Origin: Cryptosporangium aurantiacum
Lineage (GTDB): Bacteria > Actinomycetota > Actinomycetes > Mycobacteriales > Cryptosporangiaceae
Assembly (NCBI RefSeq): GCF_900143005.1
Contig: NZ_FRCS01000012.1
Location: 186,001 to 250,000, forward strand
Reading direction: 5' to 3'
Length of the DNA: 64,000 nucleotides
This document shows, piece by piece, positions 9,078 through 18,153 of the stretch (position 1 is the first letter of the stretch; each line of letters opens with the position of its first letter). A model generated the notes under the pieces. That model saw nothing but the letters and a program-made list of their open reading frames with translations. It did no database searches and was not told the DNA's origin. The position numbers and the translations under genes are program-made.

Positions 9078-10178
9078 TCAGGATCGGGGGGCGCCGGACC
9101 GGACCGACTCGACCAGGCGGCGAGCCGCCGACCAGCGCGTCCGCAGCCCCCGTTCGACCGCGCTCAGGTTCTCGGCGGACAACAGGGACGCGAGATCGCT
9201 GCCGCGGACAAAATCGTCGAACGCCGCCGCGGTCGTGAACGCCGGGGTGAGCCCGAACTCCTGCTGGAGCCGGGAGATGTCGACGACGCGGCCGTACGTG
9301 AGCAGCCGCGTCTGTTCGGGGGAGAAGTCGATCGAGCCGGCCTGCCGCACGACCATCCCGAGGTAGGGGGCGGTGATCGACGGCACCGGCAGCTGGACCC
9401 GCCCGGCCCGGCGAATCGCCTGCGACAGCAGCAGCGACCCGGGTCCGGCGACGTTGTACGTACCGGGGTGGTCCTCGAGCACGGCGCGGCAGAGCGCGTC
9501 GAGACCGTCCTCGACGTGCAGGAACTGGAGCCGGGCGTCGTAACCGAGCACGGTCGGCACCACCGGCAGCGCGAAGTACCTCGCCAGCGGCGTGTCGATC
9601 CGCGGGCTGAGCATGTTCGCCAGCCGCAGGGTCGTGACGATGACGTCCGGACGCCGCCGGGCGAACCCGCGGACGTACCCTTCGACCTCGGTCGCGTCCT
9701 TGGCGTAGCCGCTCGGGGGGCTCTGCTTCGCCTGGATGTTCTCGGTGAACACCGCCGGATCACGCGGCGAAGCCCCATAGACGGCTGTCGACGACCGCAC
9801 GACGAGCTTCCGGACCGTCGGCGCCTTCTGGCACGCCGCGAGGAGCTGCATCGTGCCGATGACGTTGAGCTCTTTCATCGACGCCCGCCCGCCGAGACCG
9901 GCCGGAGTCGCGAGCACGCTCATATGGACGACGGTGTCGACACCGGCGTCGGCGATGACCTTCGCGATCAACGGGTTACGGATGTCGGCACGCACGAATT
10001 CCGTGCGGCCGATCCGCTCTGCCGTCTCCGCGTCCGGCGCCACGGTGTCGACGCCGAGTATCCGCTCGATACTCGGGTCGGCCGCGAGACGGGCGGCAAG
10101 ACGACCGCCGAAGTACCGGCTGACGCCGGTGACCAAGACAACCCGGGGCAGACCCGGCGGTGTTTCCTCTGCCGGCAT
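9078..10178 (-). CDS. NAD-dependent epimerase/dehydratase (extended SDR)
   Basis: 366-residue Rossmann protein of the sugar-nucleotide epimerase class. The NAD-binding start is VVLVTGVSRYFGGRLAARL, a variant of TGxxGxxG. A Ser-Thr pair (RSSTAVYG) is followed by the SGYAKDATE region, where the family Tyr-Lys pair appears as YAKD. ATG 10178 is preceded by GGGGAGG; longer in-frame starts would run through bS22. Together with the acyltransferase, bS22, the excisionase-type gene and proC it reproduces the Rv0500-Rv0502 order. The exact sugar substrate cannot be read from sequence. Confidence 0.85.
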   Translation of the reverse strand: MPAEETPPGLPRVVLVTGVSRYFGGRLAARLAADPSIERILGVDTVAPDAETAERIGRTEFVRADIRNPLIAKVIADAGVDTVVHMSVLATPAGLGGRASMKELNVIGTMQLLAACQKAPTVRKLVVRSSTAVYGASPRDPAVFTENIQAKQSPPSGYAKDATEVEGYVRGFARRRPDVIVTTLRLANMLSPRIDTPLARYFALPVVPTVLGYDARLQFLHVEDGLDALCRAVLEDHPGTYNVAGPGSLLLSQAIRRAGRVQLPVPSITAPYLGMVVRQAGSIDFSPEQTRLLTYGRVVDISRLQQEFGLTPAFTTAAAFDDFVRGSDLASLLSAENLSAVERGLRTRWSAARRLVESVRSGAPRS

Positions 10179-10198
10179 GCTGCCTCCCCGGGTGCGGC

Positions 10199-10297
10199 CT
10201 ACTTCTTGTTGCGACGCTGAACGCGGGTCCGCTTCAGGAGCTTGCGGTGCTTCTTCTTCGCCATCCGCTTGCGGCGCTTCTTGATGACCGAACCCAT
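10199..10297 (-). CDS. Small ribosomal protein bS22 (AURKAIP1/COX24 motif)
   Basis: A 32-residue, extremely basic peptide beginning [12 protein letters not shown] and ending RVQRRNKK. It matches the tiny actinobacterial ribosomal protein bS22 seen in mycobacterial ribosomes. Half of the residues are Lys or Arg. It sits 20 bases upstream of the epimerase on the same strand, a placement also seen in mycobacteria (Rv0500B) and Streptomyces. It is short enough to be missed by ordinary gene callers. Reading frame and stop (TAG at 10199-10201) are unambiguous. Confidence 0.93.
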   Translation of the reverse strand: MGSVIKKRRKRMAKKKHRKLLKRTRVQRRNKK

Positions 10298-10758
10298 ACG
10301 ACTTCCTCAATGTTCTTCGTACGACGATAGAGAGACGGAAGTACACCCTATCTTGAGCCGGCCCGACTGCCCTGCCCGGGCTGCTGTCGCCCGCGCCGGA
10401 CCCCCTCCGCGGGAGTCGCCGAGCGTGCCGCTCGTCGTACCAAAAGTGAGCCTAGGCCGGACATGCCAGACCCGCGACCCGAACCCTGAATGCCACTAGT
10501 CACACGACTACGGCACTGGAGCCCACACGAAGAAGCCGTGGGGGTGGAGGTAGGGGGCCTCCACGCCACCACGGCCGATTCGTGGACGGCTCACGCCGCC
10601 CGGTCAGGCCAGGTTCCCCCACCCGGAGCGGAGGTTGCAGCGGACTCCCCGGCCGCTACTGCCCCTCTCCGGGTCGGAGCCGTCAGATGAACTCTTTTCA
10701 ACCTCACGCCTCCTCCAAGGTCACCGCGACCTCGGAGAGTCGGTCGAAAAGACTTCAC
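10298..10758. other. Intergenic region with strong terminator
   Basis: About 460 bases between the excisionase-type gene and bS22, both leftward. Nothing protein-like is seen. A nested hairpin at 10535-10575 (listed separately) splits it into the tail of the upstream unit and the promoter zone of bS22. A TAGGCT hexamer on the minus strand near 10450 could be a -10 for bS22, but no matching -35 is obvious. Confidence 0.4.
10535..10575. terminator. Nested hairpin terminator
   Basis: Outer arms GCCGTGG and CCACGGC enclose perfect inner arms GTGGAGG (10544-10550) and CCTCCAC (10558-10564). It lies downstream of the excisionase-type gene and upstream of bS22, so it probably ends the former transcript. 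Confidence 0.6.
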
Positions 10759-10965
10759 TCAGGCGGTGTCGGTGAACGCGTCGCGAAGATACTCGTGCAC
10801 TGCACGCTCGGGCACTCGGAACGAGCGACCGACCCGTACTGCGTTCAGCTCTCCTGAATGGACGAGCCTGTACACGGTCATCTTCGAGACTCGCATCAAC
10901 GTCGCCACCTCAGCGACGGTGAGGAACCTGACATCGGACAAATTCGACGGTCCTGCCATTGCCAT
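10759..10965 (-). CDS. Excisionase-family helix-turn-helix DNA-binding protein
   Basis: 68-residue MerR/excisionase-like wHTH protein: FLTVAEVATLMRVSKMTVYR is the helix-turn-helix, followed by LVHSGELNAVRVGRSFRVPE as the wing and a short helix. It resembles the small DNA-binding protein encoded next to bS22 in mycobacteria (Rv0500A) and the BdtA-like protein of Streptomyces development. The start at 10965 has GAGGTG upstream; a start at 11055 adds 30 unconserved residues. It probably regulates development or metabolism; targets are unknown. It is not linked to any phage genes here. Confidence 0.85.
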   Translation of the reverse strand: MAMAGPSNLSDVRFLTVAEVATLMRVSKMTVYRLVHSGELNAVRVGRSFRVPERAVHEYLRDAFTDTA

Positions 10966-11265
10966 ACGACCCACCTCACCCGGGCACGTATCGGGTGCCG
11001 GCTTCCCCTCCGGCACGGTGGTCACGCACGTGCTCCTAGTAGAGTAACGGTGCAAGTGGGAGCGAGCGATACCCTCAGCAACTCTGCCTATGCTGATCGC
11101 AACATTCCTTGGGATTTCATCCGAGTTTGCCCCACTTTAGACCGTCCGAATTCATGTTTTGTCATGTCCCGGACAGCTCGATCCGCCCCACGAATCGCCC
11201 TGAGGACCCTCGGATTCGGCCCTCGGCAGCCCCACTGGACACTCCGGACCCCCGAGTTCGCTCGC

Positions 11266-12069
11266 TCAGTAGAGGCGACCCAACTCAGTGGAGCGGTCTC
11301 GGGCGGCCTCGATCGCATCGAGTAGCGCAGCCCGAACCCCGTGCCGCTCAAGCTCCCGGATAGCCGCGATCGTCGTCCCGCCCGGCGACGTGACCGCCTC
11401 GCGCAGCTGCACCGGGTGCTGTCCGCTGTCCCGCAGCATCGTCGCGGCGCCGAGCGCACTTTGGACGATCAGGTCCGCCGCCACCTCGCGGGAGATCCCG
11501 AGCAGTATCCCGGCGTCGATCATCGCCTCCACAAGGAAGAAGAAGTACGCGGGACCGGAGCCGGACAGCGCGGTCACCGCGTCCTGTTGCGACTCGGGCA
11601 GCCGGCGGACCTTCCCGACCGGCCGCAGCAACGCCTCCGCCGCGGCCAGGTGCTTCTCCTCGGCGTGCGCTCCTGCGGACAGGACGCTCATCGCCTCGTC
11701 AACCAGCGCAGGCGTGTTCGGCATCACCCGGATCACCGGGACGCCGTCCGCGAGCCGCTGCTCGTAGTACTTGGTCGGGATCCCCGCCGCCACCGAGACG
11801 ACCAGTTGGTCCGGCCCGACCAGCGGCGCCAGCGTGTCCAGCAGCACCCCGACGTCCTGCGGCTTCACCGCGATGATCAGCGTCCGGGCGTGCGCGACCG
11901 CGTCGGCCGGGGAGACCGCCCGCACGTCGTAGCGCTCGAGCAGGAACTTCGCCCGCTCCTCGGAGCGCTCGACGACGACGATCTCTTCCGGCGCCCGGCC
12001 GGCCCGCCGCAGGCCGGAGAGCAACGCCTCGCCGAGCTTGCCCGCACCGAAGATCGCCAGCGTGTCCAC
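11266..12069 (-). CDS. proC: Pyrroline-5-carboxylate reductase
   Basis: Last enzyme of proline synthesis, reducing pyrroline-5-carboxylate with NAD(P)H. At 267 residues it has the usual length. The N-terminal Rossmann motif is LAIFGAGKLGEALLSGL. The C-terminal domain carries TALSGSGPAYFFFLVEAM and the signature near SPGGTTIAAIRELERHGVR. Start ATG at 12069. It lies 21 bases after the proline dehydrogenase gene on the same strand, so synthesis and degradation genes for proline sit side by side. Confidence 0.95.
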   Translation of the reverse strand: MDTLAIFGAGKLGEALLSGLRRAGRAPEEIVVVERSEERAKFLLERYDVRAVSPADAVAHARTLIIAVKPQDVGVLLDTLAPLVGPDQLVVSVAAGIPTKYYEQRLADGVPVIRVMPNTPALVDEAMSVLSAGAHAEEKHLAAAEALLRPVGKVRRLPESQQDAVTALSGSGPAYFFFLVEAMIDAGILLGISREVAADLIVQSALGAATMLRDSGQHPVQLREAVTSPGGTTIAAIRELERHGVRAALLDAIEAARDRSTELGRLY

Positions 12070-12090
12070 AGGAGTTTCCTTCCAGCTTGT

Positions 12091-13011
12091 TCAGCGACTC
12101 GAGACCAGCGACCGGGCGAACAACGCCAGGTACGCCGGACGCTCCGCGAGGCGGCGCATCAGGTAGGGGTACCAGTCCCGCCCGTAGGGCACGTAGATCC
12201 GCACCGTATAGCCGTACCGGGCGAGCCTGCGCTGCTCGTCGGTCCGCACCCCGTGGAGCATCTGGAACTCGAACGTGTCCGGCGTCCGGTCGTACCAGCG
12301 GGCCCGTTCCTCGCCGATCGCGACCAGACGGGGGTCGTGCGTGGCCAGCATCGGGTACCCGTCACCGGCCATCAGGACGTTCAGGCAGCGGACGTACGAC
12401 CGATCGACGTCCAGCGCGTTCTCGAACCCCACCGACTCCGGTTCCGCGTAGGCGCCCTTGCAGAGCCGCACGCGCGACCCGGCGTAGGCCAGGTCACGGC
12501 AGTCGGTCTCGGTTCGCCGCAGGTACGCCTGCAGCACGGCGCCGGTGGACGGGTAGTCGGCCCGCAGCGCGGCGAGCGTGTCGAGCGTCAGGTCGGTGGT
12601 GGTGTGGTCCTCCATGTCGAGGGTCACGGTCGTTCCCACCGCCGCGGCGGCCTGGCAGATCTTGCGGGCGTTCTCGGTCGCCAGCTTGGCGTCCAGACGC
12701 TGGCCGACGGCGGAGAGCTTCACGCTCACCTCAGCTGGTGGTGCGACGCCTGCGGTGGCCAGCGCATCGAGCAGCCCGCAGTAGGCCGCGGTGGTCGCCG
12801 CCGCGCCGGCCTCGTCCTCGGTGTCCTCACCCAGGTGGTCGAGCGTGACGGTCAGGCCGTCGGCGATCAGCTCCCGGCTGATCCGGACCGCATCGGTGGC
12901 CTCATCGCCTGCCACGTACCGGGCGACCAGGCTTCGGGCGACCGACGCGTTGGTTACCAGGCGTTCGACGGTCGGGGTTCGAGCCGCCGCGAGGATCGCC
13001 GTTCGAAGCAT
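12091..13011 (-). CDS. Proline dehydrogenase (monofunctional)
   Basis: FAD enzyme oxidising proline to pyrroline-5-carboxylate; 306 residues, a stand-alone PRODH barrel without the P5C dehydrogenase half. Visible motifs are EVSVKLSAVGQRLD, VTLDMEDHTTTD, LRLCKGAY-type (RVRLCKGAYAEPE) and YVPYGRDWYPYLMRRLAERP near the C-terminus, all typical. Start ATG at 13011. It is immediately upstream of proC. It may be constitutive or substrate-induced; no operator was recognised. Confidence 0.92.
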   Translation of the reverse strand: MLRTAILAAARTPTVERLVTNASVARSLVARYVAGDEATDAVRISRELIADGLTVTLDHLGEDTEDEAGAAATTAAYCGLLDALATAGVAPPAEVSVKLSAVGQRLDAKLATENARKICQAAAAVGTTVTLDMEDHTTTDLTLDTLAALRADYPSTGAVLQAYLRRTETDCRDLAYAGSRVRLCKGAYAEPESVGFENALDVDRSYVRCLNVLMAGDGYPMLATHDPRLVAIGEERARWYDRTPDTFEFQMLHGVRTDEQRRLARYGYTVRIYVPYGRDWYPYLMRRLAERPAYLALFARSLVSSR

Positions 13012-13073
13012 GGCTGGAGCCTAACGCGGGCTCCTGGGCGGCCCTGCTCAGGAGATGCCCGCGCCGACACCCG

Positions 13074-13120
13074 CAAAAAGACCAACGCCCCCGGACGGGT
13101 GGGTATCCCGGTCCGGAGGC
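13074..13120 (-). terminator. Rho-independent-like terminator of the isomerase gene
   Basis: On the minus strand, stem GCCTCCGGAC / GTCCGGGGGC (13111-13120 with 13087-13096) is followed after eight bases by CTTTTTG (13079-13073). It lies downstream of the leftward TIM-barrel gene and upstream of proline dehydrogenase. ACCAA/TTGGT (13081-13085 with 13136-13140) can extend the structure. Confidence 0.55.
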
Positions 13121-13250
13121 GAGGTTTGGGGCGCCTTGGTGGGGCGTCCTTCAAAAGAGTACGAGCGTCCTACGAAATCTGCACGACATCGGGGGTGATC
13201 GTCGCAACATGTGAGACTCGCGGTCGAACCGCCGAGGTGTGCAGTGTGTG

Positions 13251-14099
13251 CTAGACCGTGCCCAGATGAGCGGCCGGCGCCGCCGGTGCGGCCAGGTGCA
13301 GCCTGGCGAACGCCAGCGACTCGGCCAGGTCGGCCTCGCGCTGCTCACGCTCGAGCCCGCGGGTCGAGACCTCCACCACGACCGAACCGCTGAAGCCCCG
13401 GCCGGCCAGCCGTTCGAGCACGGTTCCGCAGGGCTGGTCGCCCCGCCCGGGGACCAGGTGCTCGTCCCGGAACAGCCCGCTGCCGTCGCCGAGATGCACG
13501 TGCGCCAGCCGCCCGTCCATCCGGTCGAGCAGCGCGAGCGCGTCGGTGCGCGCGACCGCGGTGTGCGAAGTGTCCAGCGTGAAATGCCGGTACGACGCCG
13601 AGGTCGGGTCCCAGTGCGGCGCGTACGGGATGAACTCGCGACCACGAGCTCGCAGCGGATACATGTTCTCCACGGCGAACTTCACCGGGGTCTCGGCGCC
13701 CAACTGCTCGATGCCTTGGACGAAATTCCGCGCGTAGTCGCGCTGCCACCGAAAGGGCGGGTGCACGACGACCGTCTCGGCGCCGAGCACCTCCGCGGCC
13801 TCCTTGGACCGACGCAACCGCTCCCAGGGGTCGGGGCTCCACACCCGCTGGGTGATGATCAGGCACGGCGCATGGATCGCGAGCACCGGGAGCGCGTAAC
13901 GCTGCTGCAGGTCACGGAGCGCGTCGATGTCCTGGCTGACCGGGTCGGTCCACACCATGACCTCGATGCCGTCGTAGCCCAGCGCAGCAGCGAGTTCGAA
14001 CGCCGCCGGAGCAGTCTCTGGGTACACCGAGGCGGTGGAGAGCCCGACTTTCGCGGCCGGAACCCGAACCGTCTGCGGTGTGTCGCCTTCCCTGGTCAC
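13251..14099 (-). CDS. Sugar phosphate isomerase/epimerase-family TIM barrel
   Basis: 282-residue protein of the xylose-isomerase-like AP-endonuclease-2 fold. Metal-binding-type residues are seen in [45 protein letters not shown] and VVEVSTRG, in barrel order. Homologous genes stand between the Ppx-type gene and proC in mycobacteria (Rv0498). Start ATG at 14099; an inner GTG is possible. The likely role is sugar or inositol isomerisation, but no substrate can be assigned from sequence. Confidence 0.85.
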   Translation of the reverse strand: MTREGDTPQTVRVPAAKVGLSTASVYPETAPAAFELAAALGYDGIEVMVWTDPVSQDIDALRDLQQRYALPVLAIHAPCLIITQRVWSPDPWERLRRSKEAAEVLGAETVVVHPPFRWQRDYARNFVQGIEQLGAETPVKFAVENMYPLRARGREFIPYAPHWDPTSASYRHFTLDTSHTAVARTDALALLDRMDGRLAHVHLGDGSGLFRDEHLVPGRGDQPCGTVLERLAGRGFSGSVVVEVSTRGLEREQREADLAESLAFARLHLAAPAAPAAHLGTV

Positions 14100-14147
14100 T
14101 CCATCCAGGGTAGCCCCCGGCCGTTTCCGGCAGCGGCCCCGTCTCGC

Positions 14148-15134
14148 TCAGGCGTTGGCCGGTCGGCGGTCGGTGACGACCTCCGGAAGCGAAGGATCTT
14201 GTATGCCGCTGTCCAGCCAGTCCAGACGCTGCAGGATCACGCCCTCACGGAGCGCCCAGGGGCAGATCTCGACCTGGGTCAAGCCGAGCCGCCGCATGGC
14301 CGCCTCGGCGACGACCGCTCCGGCGAGCAACTGGTGCGAGCGGCCCGCGCTCACGCCCTCCAGTTCGGCGAGGTCGGTGGCGGAGATCCGGGAGATGAAC
14401 TCGGTGATCTGGCGGAGGCCGTCGACGGTCAGTACCCGGCGGACGCGTGGCCCGGCCGCGGACGGCGCTGCGCCGGACAACCGGGCCAGCGTCCGAAAGG
14501 TTTTGGACGTGGCCACCGCACGGTCGATCTCGCCGGCCTCGGAAACCCCTTCGGCCACCGGGTCGAGCGTGCTGTCGACGTACTCGCGGAGCTCGGCGAT
14601 CTCCTTGCGCTTCGGCGGATCGTCGGTCAGGCGCTCCCGGGTCAGCCGCCCGGCGCCCAGCGGCACCGACAGCGCCAGCTCCGGGCTCTCGTCGACGCCG
14701 ACCGCGATCTCCAGCGACCCACCGCCGATGTCCAGGCAGAGCAGGCGCCCGGCCGACCAGCCGAACCAGCGCCGCACCGCGAGGAACGTCAGCCGCGCCT
14801 CGTCGTCACCGGAGAGGACGGAGAGGCCGACACCGGTCTCCTTCCGCACCTTCTCCAGCACCTTCTCGCCGTTGCGCGCCTCGCGGATCGCCGAGGTGGC
14901 GAACGCCAGCAGGTGATCGACATCGAGCCGACGCGCCGCCTCCTTCGCCGACGCGACGGCGTCCAGCAGGGAGTTCGCGCCCTTGTCGGAGAGCTTGCCG
15001 TTGTTGCCGACCGCTTCGGCCAGCTTCAGGACCGACTTCTCCGAGTAGGCCGGCGTGGGGTGGCCACCCCGGCGGGCGTCGACCACGAGCAAATGAACGG
15101 TATTCGAACCGACGTCCAAGACCCCCAGGCGCAT
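14148..15134 (-). CDS. Ppx/GppA exopolyphosphatase-guanosine pentaphosphatase family
   Basis: 328-residue ASKHA-fold phosphatase consisting of the two N-terminal domains only, like the short mycobacterial Ppx1. Phosphate 1 loop is [15 protein letters not shown] and phosphate 2 loop is [14 protein letters not shown]. Conserved [17 protein letters not shown] lies between them. It hydrolyses polyphosphate ends or pppGpp. Its neighbourhood with senX3-regX3 and phoU fits phosphate homeostasis. Start ATG at 15134, divergent from the next gene with 77 bases between. Confidence 0.9.
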   Translation of the reverse strand: MRLGVLDVGSNTVHLLVVDARRGGHPTPAYSEKSVLKLAEAVGNNGKLSDKGANSLLDAVASAKEAARRLDVDHLLAFATSAIREARNGEKVLEKVRKETGVGLSVLSGDDEARLTFLAVRRWFGWSAGRLLCLDIGGGSLEIAVGVDESPELALSVPLGAGRLTRERLTDDPPKRKEIAELREYVDSTLDPVAEGVSEAGEIDRAVATSKTFRTLARLSGAAPSAAGPRVRRVLTVDGLRQITEFISRISATDLAELEGVSAGRSHQLLAGAVVAEAAMRRLGLTQVEICPWALREGVILQRLDWLDSGIQDPSLPEVVTDRRPANA

Positions 15135-15211
15135 CCCTGAACGGTACGCCCTGGTTCGTGCCGCCTACGGCCTGGTCACCCACTGTTCACCGGCACCCGT
15201 ACGCTGGGATC

Positions 15212-16024
15212 GTGGCCCGTACGGTGCAACTCCCGATGCCCCGCCCGCGCGACGCGGAGGTCGGGCTCGATTTCCCTCGCGAGTGGTTGGAACTGATCGA
15301 CCCCGCCGACCCGGAACACGTCGTCAAAGCCGACCTGACCTGGTTGCTCTCCCGATGGACGTGCATTTACGGCGTCGGCTGTCACGGGGTGGTCGAGGGC
15401 CGTGCGGAGACCGGATGCTGCAGCCACGGCGCCTTTTTCACCGACGAGGACGACGTCACACGCGTCGCCGCGTTCGTGCGGGACCTCGGCCCGGCGGACT
15501 GGCAGTTCTACCGGCCGGGCGACGCCGACGCGTGGACCGAACGCGACTCGGTGGGCGACGAGGACGACCGGCTGCGAACCGCGGTTGTGGACGGCGCCTG
15601 CCTGTTCCACAACCGCGAGGGCTTCCCGGGCGGAGCCGGGTGTGCGCTGCACGCGTTGGCGCTGCGTACCGGGCGGCACCCGCTGGAGACCAAACCCGAC
15701 GTCTGCTGGCAGCTGCCGGTACGCCGGGAGCAGGAGTGGGTGACGCGTACCGACGGCACCCAGGTCCTCGTCGACACGCTCGGGGAGTTCGACCGACGCG
15801 GCTGGGGCGAGGGTGGACACGACCTGCACTGGTGGTGCACGTCCGCGCCCGAGTCCCACGTCGGCGCCGAGCCGCTCTACCTGACGTACGGGCCGGAGCT
15901 GACCGCGCTGATCGGCGCGAGCGCCTACGCGGAACTGGCGCGGCTCTGCGCCGCCAGGGAGTCGCGCGGTCTGATCGCACCCCACCCCGCCACCGTCGAA
16001 GCCTCCCGCCTCGCCGGGGAGTGA
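15212..16024 (+). CDS. Conserved actinobacterial Cys-rich protein (Rv0495c-like)
   Basis: 270-residue protein with several conserved Cys: [38 protein letters not shown] and KPDVCWQLP, spaced like a metal or Fe-S site of the YkgJ/DUF3109 kind. It begins GTG at 15212 ([14 protein letters not shown]); an ATG at 15236 would also work. The same gene sits next to Ppx1 and RegX3 in mycobacteria. Function is not established; the Cys pattern suggests a metal-dependent enzyme. Confidence 0.8.
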   Translation: MARTVQLPMPRPRDAEVGLDFPREWLELIDPADPEHVVKADLTWLLSRWTCIYGVGCHGVVEGRAETGCCSHGAFFTDEDDVTRVAAFVRDLGPADWQFYRPGDADAWTERDSVGDEDDRLRTAVVDGACLFHNREGFPGGAGCALHALALRTGRHPLETKPDVCWQLPVRREQEWVTRTDGTQVLVDTLGEFDRRGWGEGGHDLHWWCTSAPESHVGAEPLYLTYGPELTALIGASAYAELARLCAARESRGLIAPHPATVEASRLAGE

Positions 16025-16033
16025 CGCGAGGAG

Positions 16034-17008
16034 CTACGCGGCGCCCTCTTCCTCCGGGCACTCGGCCGCGCAGCGGAACGCACGACGGTATTCGCGTGGC
16101 GGAACCCCGCGACGGCGGACGAACTGGTCGCGCAGCGCCGCTGCAGTGCCGAACCCGACCCGCCTGGCGACCTCCTCGACCGGCAGGTCACCACCTTCGA
16201 GCAGTTCCTCGGCACGGTGCAGCCGCTGTGCGAGCAGCCAGGCGCGCGGCGTCGTGCCGGTGGTGGCCCGGAAGTGCCGTGCGAAGCTCCGCGGGCTCAT
16301 CAGCGCCTTAGCCGCCAGCGTCTCCACGGTGAGGGGCAGGTGCAGGTTCGCCCGCATCCACGCCAGCACGTCGACGAGACGCTCGGAATCCCCGACCTCG
16401 GGCAGCGGCGAGACGATGTACTGCGCCTGACCACCGTCCCGGTGCGGCGGGATGACCACCGATCGGGCCAGCGCGTTCGCTACCCGCGCGCCGTACTCCC
16501 GACGCACCCAGTGCAGGCACAGGTCGAGCCCGGCCGCGCTCCCGGCGCCGGTGAGCACCCGCCCCTCGTCCACGTAGAGGACGTCGGCGTCGATCGTGAC
16601 CTGCGGGAACGTCTCGGCGATGAAACTCGAGTTGCACCAGTGCGTCGTCGCCCGGCGTCCGTCGAGCAGACCGGTCGAGGCCAGCACGAACGTGCCGGAG
16701 CAGAAGCCCATCAGCGTGGCGCCGCGGTCGTACGCCCGGCGCAGCGCGTCGAGGTAGGCGACCGGCGGCGGGCTGAAGGTCTCCCACGGCATGACCAGCA
16801 CGAGATCCGAGTCGTCGATCCGGCTGAAGTCACCGTCGAGCTGGATGGTGGCGCCGTAGCGGGTACGGATCGGGCCGTCCTCGGCGGGGACGATCGCGAA
16901 GTCGAAGGTGGGAAGGCCGATGTCCGTGCGGTCGTAGCCGAAGACCTCGGTGACGATTCCGAAGGTCAGCGCGCCGATCATCGTGGGGGTGACGCCGGTG
17001 ACGATCAT
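16034..17008 (-). CDS. GlxA-type transcription regulator (DJ-1/PfpI plus AraC)
   Basis: 324 residues: an N-terminal class-I glutamine-amidotransferase-like domain (1-190) with GFCSGTFVLA carrying the nucleophile-elbow Cys, and a C-terminal AraC-type double HTH (about 215-310; LAAKALMSPRSFARHFRATT, VARRVGFGTAAALRDQFVRR). Proteins of this class sense small metabolites and activate catabolic genes. It is convergent with the preceding gene. Start ATG at 17008. No adjacent catabolic target is seen. Confidence 0.9.
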   Translation of the reverse strand: MIVTGVTPTMIGALTFGIVTEVFGYDRTDIGLPTFDFAIVPAEDGPIRTRYGATIQLDGDFSRIDDSDLVLVMPWETFSPPPVAYLDALRRAYDRGATLMGFCSGTFVLASTGLLDGRRATTHWCNSSFIAETFPQVTIDADVLYVDEGRVLTGAGSAAGLDLCLHWVRREYGARVANALARSVVIPPHRDGGQAQYIVSPLPEVGDSERLVDVLAWMRANLHLPLTVETLAAKALMSPRSFARHFRATTGTTPRAWLLAQRLHRAEELLEGGDLPVEEVARRVGFGTAAALRDQFVRRRGVPPREYRRAFRCAAECPEEEGAA

Positions 17009-17125
17009 GGCGTCATCATGGCAGTTTTCTTGCGCTCAACGGAACCCTGACGTTGGCAGTTTTCTGCCGATGGCGGTCGGGTTTGCCACTCACACCCGGA
17101 CGCCGTCCGACGAGAAGCTTTTCGC

Positions 17126-17326
17126 ATGTTCGCAATCGACTGCCACCACCACGGCGCCCGCACTCTGGCCAGCACCGACGACATCCGACGCATCGAGCAC
17201 ACCGACCGCGGCATCGTGATGGAGGTGGAGTGCTGGTGCGGCGGGATCGTGACCGTCGTGACCGGCCGCACCGCCGACACGACCACCGCTGACCGCGAGC
17301 CGGTCGCCTGCGGCGCAGCAGCGTGA
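17126..17326 (+). CDS. Small Cys/His-rich conserved protein
   Basis: 66 residues starting MFAIDCHHHGARTL and containing IVMEVECWCGGIVTVVTG, with a C-x-C pair and an upstream Cys-His cluster that could bind a metal. Short proteins with this MFAIDC...CWCG layout are widespread in actinobacteria. It is divergent from the GlxA-type regulator. ATG start at 17126 in good context of codon use. Function unknown. Confidence 0.65.
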   Translation: MFAIDCHHHGARTLASTDDIRRIEHTDRGIVMEVECWCGGIVTVVTGRTADTTTADREPVACGAAA

Positions 17327-17362
17327 AGCGCCGCCAGGCGCGCGCAGTTGCACGAACCCGGA

Positions 17363-17466
17363 GCCCGCTGACGGCGTCGGGGACAGTCGAGCGAGCCGAC
17401 GCCGTGACCTTGGCCTCGGTGTCATAAGGAGGCTCGCTCGCCTGTCATCCGTCGTCGTCAGCGGGC
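17363..17466. repeat. Nested long inverted repeat
   Basis: Three complementary pairs are nested: GCCCGCTGACG (17363-17373) with CGTCAGCGGGC (17456-17466), and CGAGCGAGCC (17388-17397) with GGCTCGCTCG (17431-17440), with GACAG/CTGTC between them. A competing perfect pair ACGGCGTCGG (17371-17380) with CCGACGCCGT (17396-17405) is also present. The element fills the gap between a small gene and the end of regX3. It could act as a bidirectional terminator or be a mobile palindromic element. Confidence 0.6.
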
Positions 17467-17472
17467 CGCCCA

Positions 17473-18153
17473 CTAGGCTTCGAATTTGTAGCCGAGGCCT
17501 CGCACCGTCACCAGGTACTGCGGGTTGCTCGGCGACGGCTCGATCTTGGCGCGCAGCCGCTTGACGTGGACGTCGAGCGTCTTCGTGTCGCCGACGTAGT
17601 CCGCGCCCCAGATCCGGTCGATGAGCTGCCCCCGGGTGAGCACCCGCCCGGCGTTGCGCAGCAGCATCTCCAGCAGCTCGAACTCCTTGAGCGGCAGCGA
17701 GATCCCGGCGCCGTTGACCGTGACCGTGTGCCGGTCGACGTCCATCCGAACCGGACCGGCCTCGAGCGTCGCCGGCGTCAGCTCCTCCGGCTCGGTCCGC
17801 CGGCGCAGCACCGCTCGGATCCGCGCGACCAGCTCGCGAGGCGAGTACGGCTTCGTGACGTAGTCGTCGGCCCCGATCTCCAGCCCGACGACCTTGTCGA
17901 TCTCGCCGTCCCGCGCGGTGACCATGATGATCGGCACCGTCGACCGCGCGCGGAGCGTCCGGCACACCTCGGTACCGGACAGCCCCGGCAACATGACGTC
18001 GAGAAGCACGATGTCGGCGCCTGCCCGGTCGAACTCGGTCAGCGCGTCCGGCCCGGTAGCGGCGAGGCCGACCTCGAACCCCTCCTTACGGAGCATGTAC
18101 GACAAGGCGTCGGAGAACGACTCCTCGTCCTCGACCACCAGAACTCGGGTCAC
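17473..18153 (-). CDS. regX3: Response regulator RegX3 (OmpR family)
   Basis: 226-residue response regulator of phosphate starvation. The receiver has acidic residues E8-D9, phospho-acceptor D52 (IVLLDVMLPG) and K101 (YVTKPYSP). The C-terminal winged helix covers about 130-225 (KEFELLEMLLRNAGRVLTRG, TLDVHVKRLRAKIE). The GTG start overlaps the stop of senX3 by 4 bases, so the pair is coupled. Orthologous pairs (SenX3-RegX3, PhoR-PhoP) bind PHO boxes of direct 11-bp repeats, such as the one upstream of pstS in this window. Confidence 0.95.
   Translation of the reverse strand: MTRVLVVEDEESFSDALSYMLRKEGFEVGLAATGPDALTEFDRAGADIVLLDVMLPGLSGTEVCRTLRARSTVPIIMVTARDGEIDKVVGLEIGADDYVTKPYSPRELVARIRAVLRRRTEPEELTPATLEAGPVRMDVDRHTVTVNGAGISLPLKEFELLEMLLRNAGRVLTRGQLIDRIWGADYVGDTKTLDVHVKRLRAKIEPSPSNPQYLVTVRGLGYKFEA

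Noticed and set aside
10759-10965. Excisionase as evidence of a prophage
   Set aside because: No integrase, att repeats or phage genes nearby; synteny shows it is a core chromosomal regulator.
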